Part shown: positions 55,529 to 63,749 of the stretch, piece after piece
Position numbering within the stretch: position 1 is the first letter of the stretch
Layout of the letters: every line of letters starts with the position of its first letter
Assembly (NCBI RefSeq): GCF_000768685.1
Contig: NZ_AVPK01000007.1
Coordinates: 155,991 to 219,990 of the forward strand
Direction: 5' to 3'
Source of the DNA: Knoellia subterranea KCTC 19937
GTDB taxonomy: Bacteria; Actinomycetota; Actinomycetes; Actinomycetales; Dermatophilaceae
Length of the DNA stretch: 64,000 bases
The notes under the pieces: model-generated
Told to the model about the DNA's origin: nothing
The model's database searches: none
Seen by the model: the letters and a program-made list of their open reading frames with translations, nothing else
Position numbers and translations under genes: made by a program

Positions 55529-56263
55529 ATGGCTGCGTCCGCCCGTCCCGTCGTCGGCATCACGTCCTACGTCGAACCCGTCGTGCGTGGTGACTGGGAC
55601 GGGCAGCTCAGCACGGTGTTGCCGCACAACTACGTCCAGCACCTCGAGCGCGCCGGCGCCACGGTGGTCGTGATGCCGCCGAGGCTCGACGCGTCGGATG
55701 ACCTTGTGGCACAGCTGCTTTCGCGCCTCGACGGAGTCGTCATCGCCGGCGGTGCCGACGTCGAAGCAGTCCGGTATGCCGCTGTCCCCGACTCCCGGGT
55801 CCAGTCACCTCGCCCGGACCGGGACGTCTTCGAACTGGCCGTGGCCCGGGTGACGGGGGAGTCGCGGCTGCCGCTCCTCGGGATCTGTCGCGGGATGCAG
55901 GTCATGGCCGTGGCCGCCGGCGGCACGCTCGAGCAGCACATCCCGGTCCGGGTCGGGCACGAGGAGCACAGCCCGGCGCCGGGCGTCTATGCGCACCACC
56001 CCGTCACGATCGAGGACGGCACCCGGCTCGCCACCATCCTCGGCGCCGGCGTCCACGACGTCCCGACCTACCACCACCAGGCGGTGTCCACGCACCCCGG
56101 CTACGCGGCAACGGCATGGCACGCGGACGGGACGCTCGAAGCGATGGAGGACACGGCATACCCCTTCCGTCTGGCAGTCCAGTGGCATCCGGAGGCGGGC
56201 GCGGACACGCGACTCTTCGACGCGTTCGTGGCCACGTGCGGCGAGTTCGCAGCGCAGGGGTGA
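55529..56263 (+). CDS. Class I glutamine-amidotransferase-like gamma-glutamyl hydrolase (PuuD type)
   Basis: A 244-residue peptidase C26 protein that would release glutamate from the gamma-glutamylated product. The nucleophile elbow is LLGICRGMQVMAVAAGG (Cys near residue 120) and the His-Glu pair is in LAVQWHPEAG. VVIAGGADVEAVRY is the oxyanion strand. It is separated from the SDR stop by three bases and so ends the operon (permease, regulator, ligase, ALDH, SDR, hydrolase). Confidence 0.9.
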   Translation: MAASARPVVGITSYVEPVVRGDWDGQLSTVLPHNYVQHLERAGATVVVMPPRLDASDDLVAQLLSRLDGVVIAGGADVEAVRYAAVPDSRVQSPRPDRDVFELAVARVTGESRLPLLGICRGMQVMAVAAGGTLEQHIPVRVGHEEHSPAPGVYAHHPVTIEDGTRLATILGAGVHDVPTYHHQAVSTHPGYAATAWHADGTLEAMEDTAYPFRLAVQWHPEAGADTRLFDAFVATCGEFAAQG

Positions 56264-56273
56264 CACTGGACCG

Positions 56274-57383
56274 GTGAAGATTCCGGGACTGGCGATTGCA
56301 GCAGGAGGTGTCGGTCTCGCCGCGTGGCTCGTGCGCGCGGGGCGTCCGGTGCCCGAGGCCATGGGCGGGCGCGCCACCGGCACCCGAGCGGCCCGCATGG
56401 CGGAGTCGCCCGAGTGGTCGAACGGCAAGTTCCACAACCAGCAGCTGCGCTTCGAACCGTCGTCGCGCTCGCTCGCCGGCAGCGTCCGGGAGCTCGTCGC
56501 CGGACGTCAGGAGCGGCACCCGGTGGGGGATGTTCCGCTCGTGCGCGAACCCCTCGACGCCCGACCCGAGGGCACGCACGTCACGTGGCTGGGCCACTCG
56601 ACCGTCCTCGTCCAGATCGACGGGGCGGTCGTCCTCCTCGATCCGGTGTGGAGCGACCGCTGCTCCCCGTCGCAGCAGGTGGGGCCCAAGCGACTGCACC
56701 CGGTGCCGGTCGAGCTGCGCGACCTCCCGCCGGTCGACGCGGTCGTCATCTCGCACGATCACTACGACCACCTCGACATGGGCTCGGTCAAGGAACTCGC
56801 CCGACTGCGGCCCGAGACGCGATTCGTCGTGCCGCTCGGGATCGGCGCGCACCTCGAGAAGTGGGGCGTCCCAGCCGACCGCATCGACGAACTCGACTGG
56901 CACGAGGAAACCAAGGTGGCCGGGGTGCGCCTCGTGGCCACGCCGGCCCAGCACTTCTCGGGTCGCGGGCTGTCCCGCGACGGAACGCTCTGGGCGTCCT
57001 GGGTGCTGGAGGGTTCCATCGGCAAGGTCTTCTACTCGGGTGACACGGGCTACTTCGTGGGGTTCGCACAGATCGGGGAGCAGTACGGCCCGTTCGACCT
57101 GGCGCTCGTCCAGGTCGGCGCCTACGACGACGGCTGGCCGACAATCCACATGACGCCCGAGCACGGGGTGGAGGCGGCGCTCGACGTCGGCGCGCCGGTC
57201 ATGGTCCCGGTGCACTGGGCGACCTTCAACCTCGCCTTCCACCCCTGGGCCGAACCCATCGAGCGCGTCCTCGTCGAGGCCGAGCGCCGCGGGATCGGCG
57301 TGAGCGTGCCGCGGCCCGGCGAGCGGATCGACGTTGCGTCGCTACCTGCGGAACCGGGCTTCTGGTGGCGTTCGGTCACCTGA
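56274..57383 (+). CDS. MBL-fold metal-dependent hydrolase (UlaG/NAPE-PLD-like)
   Basis: A 369-residue metallo-beta-lactamase-fold protein. The N-terminus has one hydrophobic stretch (GLAIAAGGVGLAAWLVRAG), a signal anchor or uncleaved helix. The metal motif is VVISHDHYDHLDMGSV; TWLGHSTVLVQIDG opens the fold; FYSGDTGYFVG and MVPVHWATFNLAFHPWAEP supply the remaining ligands. NAPE-PLD relatives cleave N-acyl-phospholipids, but the substrate is unknown. A GACACT box six bases before the GTG suggests a leaderless mRNA. Confidence 0.85.
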   Translation: MKIPGLAIAAGGVGLAAWLVRAGRPVPEAMGGRATGTRAARMAESPEWSNGKFHNQQLRFEPSSRSLAGSVRELVAGRQERHPVGDVPLVREPLDARPEGTHVTWLGHSTVLVQIDGAVVLLDPVWSDRCSPSQQVGPKRLHPVPVELRDLPPVDAVVISHDHYDHLDMGSVKELARLRPETRFVVPLGIGAHLEKWGVPADRIDELDWHEETKVAGVRLVATPAQHFSGRGLSRDGTLWASWVLEGSIGKVFYSGDTGYFVGFAQIGEQYGPFDLALVQVGAYDDGWPTIHMTPEHGVEAALDVGAPVMVPVHWATFNLAFHPWAEPIERVLVEAERRGIGVSVPRPGERIDVASLPAEPGFWWRSVT

Positions 57384-57454
57384 GGTGCTCCCAACGTTTC
57401 TCGGACCGACAATCCGGTATGCCGGGTGCTCACCGTTCGTGTTGACTCACCTGT

Positions 57455-58192
57455 GTGACTGACGGACCGGGCTACTACGAGCACCTCGACTTCAACGCGC
57501 CGCTGTCGGACTGGCGTGCCAACGCGATGGCCGACCGGCTCGCTCCGGCATCGCCGACGAGCCTGCTGGACGTCGGGTGCGGATGGGGCGAACTGCTCTT
57601 GCGGATCGCCGCGCGCGTGCCGGGAGCGAGCGCCCTCGGCGTGGACACGGAGGAGCGCCACCTCCATCGCGCGCGCGCCGCAGCCCGGGACCGTGGTCTG
57701 TCGGATCGCGTGACGTTCACCAACGTGGCCGGCGACCGGGTTGGTGACGTGATCGGGGGTCCGGCGGACGTGGTCATCTGCATCGGTTCGTCACACGCAT
57801 TCGGCGACACAGTGGGGGAGGCGCTCGCCGGGCTGCGGCGGCTGGTGAGGCCCGGCGGCCGGCTTGTCCTCGGTGACGGGACGTGGGAGGTGCGGGGTCC
57901 GGTGCGGCCCGAACTGGTCTGGGACGACGTGGTGGCGCTGCCCTCGGTGGCCGAACTCGTCGATGTCGCGGTCGCGGCGGGATTCCGGCCCCTGTGGACC
58001 GATACGGCCAACGAGGACGAACTGTTCGCCTTCGAGTCCGGCTATCTGGCCGATCTCGAGGAGTGGCTCATGCACCACGACGACGCCGAGGTTCGGGCCC
58101 GTGCTGATGAACACCGCACCCGGTGGTTGCACGGATATCGCAACGCCTTCGGGTTCGCCTATCTGACGCTCGGTGTCCCGGACCACGGCTGA
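57455..58192 (+). CDS. SAM-dependent methyltransferase
   Basis: A 245-residue class I methyltransferase. Motif I is SLLDVGCGWGELLLRIA, motif II is LGVDTEERHLHRARAAARDR, and motif IV is ADVVICIGSSHAFGD; GLRRLVRPGGRLVLGDGTWE is motif VI. The C-terminus (LADLEEWLMHHDDAEVRARA) is family-specific. Small-molecule substrate; identity unknown. The GTG at 57455 overlaps another GTG two bases earlier in a different frame. It is convergent with the HTH gene at 58212. Confidence 0.85.
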   Translation: MTDGPGYYEHLDFNAPLSDWRANAMADRLAPASPTSLLDVGCGWGELLLRIAARVPGASALGVDTEERHLHRARAAARDRGLSDRVTFTNVAGDRVGDVIGGPADVVICIGSSHAFGDTVGEALAGLRRLVRPGGRLVLGDGTWEVRGPVRPELVWDDVVALPSVAELVDVAVAAGFRPLWTDTANEDELFAFESGYLADLEEWLMHHDDAEVRARADEHRTRWLHGYRNAFGFAYLTLGVPDHG

Positions 58193-58211
58193 GCCCCGAG
58201 AGTCGTCGCCG

Positions 58212-58751
58212 TCAGTCCTCTGCGGCCAGCCCCGTGTCGCGGACGAGGTAGACCCACGGCAGGGCGCGGCACCCCACGACCCAGCCGTTTCGTTCGTACC
58301 TGGCGAGCGAACCCGTCCACACCACCCGCTTGTGCTCCCACTGGGTGGGCGTGCGCACCATGAGGTGGCGGAGCATGCCGGCCCGCACCGTGTGCCATCC
58401 GCGACGGCCGGCGAGGTCGAGTTCGCCCATCTCGTCGAAGGCGGTCACGGGTCCGAGCCACCGATGCTCCGGGGGAGCGGCATCCTCGGCCGGGCGGTCG
58501 CCGAAACGTTGCTGGACCGCCTGACGGCTCATGCCGAGCTCGGTGCCGATCGTGGCCCAACTGTGGCCACTGGCTCGAGCCGCATTCACGGCCTGGCGCA
58601 GGAGGTCTCGGGTCACGGTCTCAGCCTCGGCTGCGCGGCGCACCAGGGCGAGGTGGTTCTCGGCCGTGCCCTCGACGATGGCACGGCCGATGGCTGTGGT
58701 GAGCGCTGAGGTCGGATTCTCGGCCTCGGCGGTCAGGTCAGTGCTCGTCAC
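58212..58751 (-). CDS. HTH-domain transcriptional regulator
   Basis: About 179 residues. ARASGHSWATIGTELGMSRQ and AVQQRFG form a clear helix-turn-helix (about residues 65-90), preceded by a helical segment (AENHLALVRRAAEAETVTRD). The C-terminal domain begins WLGPVTAFDEMGELDLAGRR and ends GCRALPWVYLVRDTGLAAED, beta-rich and unassigned. The start is uncertain: the GTG at 58751 or the ATG at 58775, both overlapping the upstream membrane-protein gene. Two GTCAAC-N5-GTTGAC sites at the operon promoter are likely its operators. Confidence 0.72.
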   Translation of the reverse strand: MTSTDLTAEAENPTSALTTAIGRAIVEGTAENHLALVRRAAEAETVTRDLLRQAVNAARASGHSWATIGTELGMSRQAVQQRFGDRPAEDAAPPEHRWLGPVTAFDEMGELDLAGRRGWHTVRAGMLRHLMVRTPTQWEHKRVVWTGSLARYERNGWVVGCRALPWVYLVRDTGLAAED

Positions 58752-59010
58752 GACTGGGGAGCCAGAGGTCGTCATCGGAGTCGCCGTTGGTGTCAGTGGT
58801 GCGGTCGTTGGGGTCGTCGGCGGTGCGGCGGAAGGTCGATCCGAGCAGGTAGGCGCCGAGCACCATGAACGCGACGGTCGCGCCAGTGAAGAGGCCCTTG
58901 TCGAACCCGTCGCGTCCGCGAGAGAGGAGGTAGGTGACAAGACCGAGCACGATCAACACCGTCCCGGCGGGGAGGGCGGTCTGCTTCTGCGGTTGAAGAG
59001 TGGGAGCCAT
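58738..59010 (-). CDS. Small two-helix membrane protein
   Basis: 90 residues. ALPAGTVLIVLGLVTYLLSR and GLFTGATVAFMVLGAYLLGS are two helices, followed by an acidic, Asp/Asn-rich cytoplasmic tail (RTTDTNGDSDDDLWLPSRDE). No family recognised. The ATG lies seven bases after the TAACGT -10 box, so the mRNA is leaderless. The regulator follows with a short overlap, forming a two-gene operon. Confidence 0.65.
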   Translation of the reverse strand: MAPTLQPQKQTALPAGTVLIVLGLVTYLLSRGRDGFDKGLFTGATVAFMVLGAYLLGSTFRRTADDPNDRTTDTNGDSDDDLWLPSRDEH

Positions 59011-59061
59011 GTCGTCAACGTTAGGTTGACGTCGGGTACATGTCAACCAGTGGTTGACATG
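59011..59061 (-). promoter_or_regulatory. Near-consensus promoter overlapped by two inverted-repeat operators
   Basis: On the minus strand TTGACA (complement at 59041-59046) and TAACGT (59018-59023) are exactly 17 bp apart, and the ATG follows seven bases after the -10. Two perfect palindromes cover them: GTCAAC-GTTAG-GTTGAC (59014-59030) over the -10, and CATGTCAAC-CAGTG-GTTGACATG (59039-59061) over the -35. Centres are 28 bp apart. A regulator bound here would block polymerase; the HTH protein of the same operon is the obvious candidate. Confidence 0.75.
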
Positions 59062-59207
59062 GTGTTGAGATGGGCACCCGCATGGCGGGTGGAGGTTGTC
59101 CACACTCGGTCGTTCGCCGCCTCGTTGTCCACAGATCGCCAGAGTGCGGGCGCGCACGGACGTTGGCCGGTGACATGCTGACCGAGCGCAATCACGAAGG
59201 AGACGAG

Positions 59208-60533
59208 ATGAGTCAGCAGGGCAGTTCCGACGGGAACCATGGCGGGGGCGAGTCGAGGCGCTCGGCAGCAGCTCTCATCGCGATGGCACTGTCCGCGCTG
59301 GGTTCGCACCGAGTCCGGGCCTTCGATGACGCGACCGTGGCGCTCGCGCAATTGTGCGGCACGCCCGAGGGGGAGCGCCAGGTCGTGACGAGCACGATCG
59401 ATCAGGTCGCCGCGGCAGTGACCCAGGCCTGGGACCGCGGGTGGCAGCCTGCCGACGTCCACCGCATGGCTGTGCGATCCCTGTCCGTGGAGGAGCAGTC
59501 GGTTGCCGTTGATGCCATGAGTGACGAGTTGGCGCGCTACGCGGCCGCCACCGTGGACCATCGGTGGACGGCTCAGCTGGCGGATCTCGACGGAGGAGTC
59601 TGGTGGCCGGCCTCCCAGACCTGGCTCGATGCGCGACGCGCACGGGGCGCCGACTGGCTCAGCCTGCTGTCGCACACGGTCACGGTGCTCCACCTCCTGT
59701 GGACGCTGCCGAGGATCCAGCGCCTCACGCCCCTTCCCGGTGAGGCGCTGCCCCGACCGACCTCGGTCGCCCAGGCTCCCGGATCCGGTCCGGCTCCCGA
59801 CGAGCGCATCCTCACCCGAGTGCGGATGCTGCTGGCCAAGGCGGAGTCGACGACCTTCGAGGCCGAGGCAGAGACGTTCACCGCAGGGGCTCAGGCGCTC
59901 ATGGCCCGGCACAGCATCGACGCTGCTCTGCTGGCCGCCCACGCCCGCAGCGCCGGTGGCGTCGAGGACGAGCCCGAAGGGCATCGCATCGGCATCGACA
60001 CGCCCTACGACGGCCCGAAGGTGACCCTCCTGTCCGAAGTGGCGCGGGCCAACCGCTGTCGGGCGATCTGGACCAAGGACCTCGGGTTCGCCACAGTCAT
60101 CGGCTACGAGGCCGACGTCGAGGCCGTCGAGCTGCTCTTCACCTCGCTGCTCGTGCAGGCCAACGCCCGCATGCTGGCGCAGGGGTCACGCACGGACCAT
60201 CGGGGCCGCAGTCGCACCCGCGCCTTCCGTTCCTCGTTCCTCACCGCCTATGCCCACCGCATCGGTGAGCGCCTCCGCGAGGTCGCCGATGCCGAGATGG
60301 AGTCGGCGGCTCCGGCCGCCAGCCAGCAGGGGCAGCAACTCGTGCCGATCTTCGCTGCGCGCAACGCAAAGGTCGAGCAGTCGATGAGCCACTGGTTCCC
60401 ATCCCTGACTCAACGAACGACCCGGTCCGTGGCCGATGCAGAGGGGTGGCACGCGGGTCGCTCGGCCGCCGATCAGGCGCACCTCGATGGCTCAGTGGGA
60501 CGGGGGGAGGTGGGGAAGAGGCGCACCGGCTGA
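59208..60533 (+). CDS. DUF2786 domain-containing protein
   Basis: A 441-residue cytoplasmic protein. Residues about 200-240 (ILTRVRMLLAKAESTTFEAE, AETFTAGAQALMARHSID) are the DUF2786 domain. The following segment (HRIGIDTPYDGPKVTLLSEV, then CRAIWTKDLGFATVIGYEAD) is the second conserved block of this family. Function unknown; some relatives occur in mobile or phage contexts. The ATG at 59208 has AAGGAG with six-base spacing. No link to the neighbouring genes is evident. Confidence 0.72.
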   Translation: MSQQGSSDGNHGGGESRRSAAALIAMALSALGSHRVRAFDDATVALAQLCGTPEGERQVVTSTIDQVAAAVTQAWDRGWQPADVHRMAVRSLSVEEQSVAVDAMSDELARYAAATVDHRWTAQLADLDGGVWWPASQTWLDARRARGADWLSLLSHTVTVLHLLWTLPRIQRLTPLPGEALPRPTSVAQAPGSGPAPDERILTRVRMLLAKAESTTFEAEAETFTAGAQALMARHSIDAALLAAHARSAGGVEDEPEGHRIGIDTPYDGPKVTLLSEVARANRCRAIWTKDLGFATVIGYEADVEAVELLFTSLLVQANARMLAQGSRTDHRGRSRTRAFRSSFLTAYAHRIGERLREVADAEMESAAPAASQQGQQLVPIFAARNAKVEQSMSHWFPSLTQRTTRSVADAEGWHAGRSAADQAHLDGSVGRGEVGKRRTG

Positions 60534-60569
60534 CTCTGGCGCTCACGGCCCAAGGGCCTGAGGTCCCGG

Positions 60570-61031
60570 TCAGCGGGGCTGGCCGGCCCGCACCATCTCG
60601 ACCGTCTTGGCGATCCGGTCGGCCCGGGTCTGCTCGCGCTTGGCCTCGGTCACCCAGCGGACGTACTCCTTGCGGTGGGAGTACGCCATCCCCTCGAACG
60701 CCTGTGCCACAACGGGATCGGTGCCGAGCGCCGCGGCCAGATCATCGGGCACCTCGACCGTGCGCGGCGCCGAGTCGGCGGAGATGTCGAACGTCACCTC
60801 GTCGCCGAGTTCGATGCCCGCGGCCGCCCGGTTGGCCTTGCTGAAGCCGACGAGGTTCTGGCCACCCATCCGCGCCAGCCGCAGCGCGTGCGCCTTGCCG
60901 TTGATGGTCACCACCACGGGGAACGTCTTGGCTCCGTCACCCAGCGCACCCACCTGCTCGTCGGTGAACGAGAAGCCACCGGCCGGGCCCATCGGCTCGA
61001 GGACGGCGGTGAGGTGCAACGTCTCTCCCAT
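60570..61031 (-). CDS. DUF1905/OmdA (YdeI-like) domain protein
   Basis: A 153-residue protein. The DUF1905 barrel spans about 1-95 (FPVVVTINGKAHALRLARMG, LVGFSKANRAAAGIELGDEV), then the OmdA bacteriocin-protection-type helical region (DDLAAALGTDPVVAQAFEGM, AYSHRKEYVRWVTEAK, TRADRIAKTVEMV). The role is uncertain. A TAGTCT box (complement 61040-61045) eight bases upstream of the ATG suggests a leaderless mRNA. Confidence 0.8.
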   Translation of the reverse strand: MGETLHLTAVLEPMGPAGGFSFTDEQVGALGDGAKTFPVVVTINGKAHALRLARMGGQNLVGFSKANRAAAGIELGDEVTFDISADSAPRTVEVPDDLAAALGTDPVVAQAFEGMAYSHRKEYVRWVTEAKREQTRADRIAKTVEMVRAGQPR

Positions 61032-61156
61032 GGAAGGTGAGACTAGCGAGGAAGGGGAGCGGACGGCATACGCCATGGTGTGAAGGCGGGTGACCGCGAT
61101 GTGGACGGTCCTTCCCGAACCGTGGAACCGCGTGCCACGCTTCCCCCGTGACTCTC

Positions 61157-61192
61157 ATGTCCGTGGCCACCGCCACCGTCATTATCGACTAG
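61157..61192 (+). CDS. cimA leader peptide MSVATATVIID
   Basis: An 11-residue ORF (an in-frame GTG at 61148 would add MTL) with adjacent Val-Ile-Ile codons (GTC ATT ATC) just before the stop. A terminator hairpin with a T tract follows. This is the layout of a ribosome-mediated attenuator responding to isoleucine or valine, which fits citramalate synthase, the entry to isoleucine synthesis from pyruvate. No strong ribosome binding site is seen, so start choice is uncertain. Confidence 0.6.
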   Translation: MSVATATVIID

Positions 61193-61245
61193 CGCGACGA
61201 ACTCCCGTTCGTCGCGCAGACCTCCCGCACCCGGGGGGTCTTTTT
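61192..61245 (+). terminator. cimA attenuator: tandem hairpins with T tract
   Basis: Hairpin 1: GCGCGACGAAC (61192-61202), loop TCCC, GTTCGTCGCGC (61207-61217), a perfect 11-bp stem that starts at the leader stop. Hairpin 2: AGACCTCCCG (61218-61227), loop CACC, CGGGGGGTCT (61232-61241), ten pairs with one G-T, running into TTTTT (61241-61245). Hairpin 2 is a canonical terminator 142 bp before cimA. The region from 61246 to 61386 shows no other feature. Confidence 0.8.
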
Positions 61246-61386
61246 GTTTGGTCGATGAGGCGCCCCGAGTCGGCCGGGCAGAACGTTCAGTCGGCCACAC
61301 CCCCGGCTCTGGGCGGCAGCGCTCCCCGACAATGGCACGTGAGACACGCAGAACCCAAGCACGAGAACGATCGAGACGAGACCCGA

Positions 61387-63015
61387 ATGAGCGACCTGCA
61401 CGTCTACGACACCACCCTGCGCGATGGTGCCCAGCAGGAGGGGCTGAACCTCTCCGTCGCAGACAAGCTCACGATTGCGTCCCACCTCGACGACCTCGGC
61501 GTCGGGTTCATCGAAGGTGGCTGGCCCGGGGCGAACCCCAAGGACACCGAGTTCTTCGCCCGGGCCGCCACCGACCTGCGACTCAAGAACGCCACGCTCG
61601 CGGCGTTCGGGGCCACGCGACGGGCGGGAAGTTCGGCCGCGACTGATCCTTTGGTGCGCGCGCTGGTCGACAGCCAGGCGCCCGTCGTCACTCTCGTGGC
61701 GAAGTCGCACGTCGGCCACGTGGAGCGGGCGCTGCGCACCACGCGCGAGGAGAACCTCGCGATGATCCGCGACACCGTGTCGTTCCTGCGAGGGGAGGGG
61801 CGGCGCGTCTTCCTCGACGCGGAGCACTTCTTCGACGGGTATGCCGTCGACCGTGCCTATGCCCTCGAAGCGCTGCGGGCAGCGTTCGAGTCCGGCGCCG
61901 AGGTGGCGGCGCTGTGCGACACGAATGGCGGCATGCTCCCCGGGCAGGTGTGGGACGTCGTGACCGACGTGGTCGGGGCTCTGGGGCTCGGGTCGGGGGT
62001 CAACGGCGGAGCCGCTGGCGACGCACGCCTGGGCATCCACTGCCACAACGACACCGGTTGCGCCGTCGCGAACTCGATGGCGGCCGTCGATGCCGGCGCA
62101 ACTCATGTGCAGGGGACGATCAACGGCTACGGCGAGCGGACCGGCAACGCCAACCTCGTCACCGTCATCGCCAACCTCCAGCTCAAGGTCGGCCAGCAGG
62201 TGATGGAGCCGCACCACCTCCAGGACGCGACCCGGATCAGCCACGCCATCAGCGAAATCACCAACGTGCCGGCCTATTCGCGCCAGCCCTACACGGGGGC
62301 GAGCGCGTTCGCGCACAAGGCAGGGCTGCACGCGAGCGCGATCAAGGTCGACCCGGACCTCTACCAGCACCTGGACCCCAAGCACGTCGGCAACGACATG
62401 CGGATGCTCATCTCCGACATGGCCGGTCGTGCGTCGATCGAGCTCAAGTCGCGCGAGCTGGGATTCGAGCTCGACCCACAGAACGCCGAGGACAGTGCCC
62501 TGGTCGCCAAGGTGCTGGCGCGCGTCAAGGAGCTGGAATTGCGTGGCTACACGTTCGACGCCGCGGACGCCAGCTTCGAGCTCCTTCTGCGCCGCGAGAT
62601 CGAGGGCGGCCTGCCCGAGTTCTTCGAGATCGAGTCGTGGCGGGTCATCACCGACTCGCGCCCGGACGGTGACGCGCTCTCCGAGGCGACGGTCAAGCTC
62701 ATGGCGGGAGGTCGCCGTGTCCTCCGCACCGGTGAGGGCAACGGCCCCGTCAACGCACTGGACCACGCGCTCCGGCTCGCGCTCGCGACGGCCTACCCGG
62801 AGATCGAGCACCTCGAACTCATCGACTTCCGCGTGCGCATCCTCGACGCTGCCCATGGGACGGATGCGGTGACGCGCGTGCTCATCGAGACGAGCGACGG
62901 CGAGACGACGTGGGAGACGATCGGCGTTGCGCCCAACATCCTCGAGGCCTCGTGGATGGCCCTCGTCGAGTCCGTGACCTATGGCCTGCTGCGGGCGGGA
63001 GTGCCGGCGCGCTGA
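61387..63015 (+). CDS. cimA: (R)-citramalate synthase
   Basis: A 542-residue member of the DRE-TIM metallolyase family. YDTTLRDGAQQEGLNLSVAD carries the R-D metal/base motif. FIEGGWPGANPKDTEFF (rather than the shorter segment of LeuA) and LCDTNGGMLPGQVWDVVTDV are typical of CimA, and LGIHCHNDTGCAVANSMAAV gives the HxH metal ligands. GYGERTGNANLVTVIANLQLK and KAGLHASAIKVDPDLYQH follow, then the regulatory C-terminal domain from about 400. It makes citramalate from pyruvate and acetyl-CoA, giving threonine-independent 2-oxobutyrate for isoleucine. Confidence 0.92.
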   Translation: MSDLHVYDTTLRDGAQQEGLNLSVADKLTIASHLDDLGVGFIEGGWPGANPKDTEFFARAATDLRLKNATLAAFGATRRAGSSAATDPLVRALVDSQAPVVTLVAKSHVGHVERALRTTREENLAMIRDTVSFLRGEGRRVFLDAEHFFDGYAVDRAYALEALRAAFESGAEVAALCDTNGGMLPGQVWDVVTDVVGALGLGSGVNGGAAGDARLGIHCHNDTGCAVANSMAAVDAGATHVQGTINGYGERTGNANLVTVIANLQLKVGQQVMEPHHLQDATRISHAISEITNVPAYSRQPYTGASAFAHKAGLHASAIKVDPDLYQHLDPKHVGNDMRMLISDMAGRASIELKSRELGFELDPQNAEDSALVAKVLARVKELELRGYTFDAADASFELLLRREIEGGLPEFFEIESWRVITDSRPDGDALSEATVKLMAGGRRVLRTGEGNGPVNALDHALRLALATAYPEIEHLELIDFRVRILDAAHGTDAVTRVLIETSDGETTWETIGVAPNILEASWMALVESVTYGLLRAGVPAR

Positions 63016-63043
63016 CGCGTGGTACTCGTGTCACGATGACGGC

Positions 63044-63499
63044 ATGAACGGACCGGGCGGCGACCTCGTGGTGCCACCCGGTCCCGGTCTGCCACGCGGT
63101 TTGGTCATCGATGCGCGCGAGTTGAGCGAGCGGTTCAGTCGGTCCTCCGGGCCGGGAGGGCAGGGCGTCAACACGACCGACAGCCGGGTCGAGTTGACGT
63201 TCGAACCGGCGACGTCGACGTCGTTGACGCCCACCCAGGTCGAGAGGGTCCTCGAAGTGTTGGCCCCGAGCCTCGTCCAGGGGCGACTCGTCGTGATGGC
63301 TTCCGAGCGTCGGTCCCAGTTGCGGAACAGGGCCGTTGCTCGTGAGCGTCTCGGTGCGCTGTTGCGTGAGGCCCTTGCGCCCCAACCTCCTGCGCGGCGG
63401 GCGACGCGACCGACGAAGGGTTCGCAGCGTCGTCGCCTGGATGCCAAGAAGCGTCGTGGCGAACTGAAGTCCGGGCGGGGTCGCGTCAGCCCCGATTGA
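63044..63499 (+). CDS. ArfB/YaeJ-like peptidyl-tRNA hydrolase (ribosome rescue)
   Basis: A 151-residue GGQ protein. The domain is LSERFSRSSGPGGQGVNTTDSRVEL with the hydrolytic GGQ near residue 40. The C-terminal tail is strongly basic (RATRPTKGSQRRRLDAKKRR), as needed to enter the empty mRNA channel of a stalled ribosome. The normal length of ArfB is about 140. It releases peptides from non-stop ribosomes, independent of codon recognition. It starts 28 bp after cimA without an obvious ribosome binding site. Confidence 0.88.
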   Translation: MNGPGGDLVVPPGPGLPRGLVIDARELSERFSRSSGPGGQGVNTTDSRVELTFEPATSTSLTPTQVERVLEVLAPSLVQGRLVVMASERRSQLRNRAVARERLGALLREALAPQPPARRATRPTKGSQRRRLDAKKRRGELKSGRGRVSPD

Positions 63500-63749
63500 A
63501 GGGCTCATTCCGTATGCCGTGACGCACGTTCTCGACGGTTGTTGCCGTTGCGCTCGGGCGGGCTGTGAACCCGTTGTCGGTGGTGGGTGATGGACTGTTC
63601 TTGTCGCCCCGGGGAGGGGTCGCTCGGGATGCTCGGAAGACGTGCTATTGGCGCGAATTCGGTTGTGCTGCAATGGAATTGGGCTGTGGATGACGTGATC
63701 ATTGTCGCCGAACGGGTGTACGATGAAGGGGTAAGGGAGGGGGCCACTG
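63500..63749. other. Non-coding, relatively AT-rich spacer before the DUF222 gene
   Basis: The 250-bp spacer is noticeably AT-richer than the rest of the window (for example GCGAATTCGGTTGTGCTGCA and GATGACGTGATCATTGTCG). It holds one GTATGCCG motif (63512-63519) and perhaps a -10 box TACGAT (63719-63724). No gene is supported. Confidence 0.4.

Noticed and set aside
61090..61386. A longer cimA product starting near 61090
   Set aside because: That frame runs through the leader peptide and attenuator in another frame and adds non-homologous residues; MSDLHVYDTTLRDG at 61387 is the normal family start.
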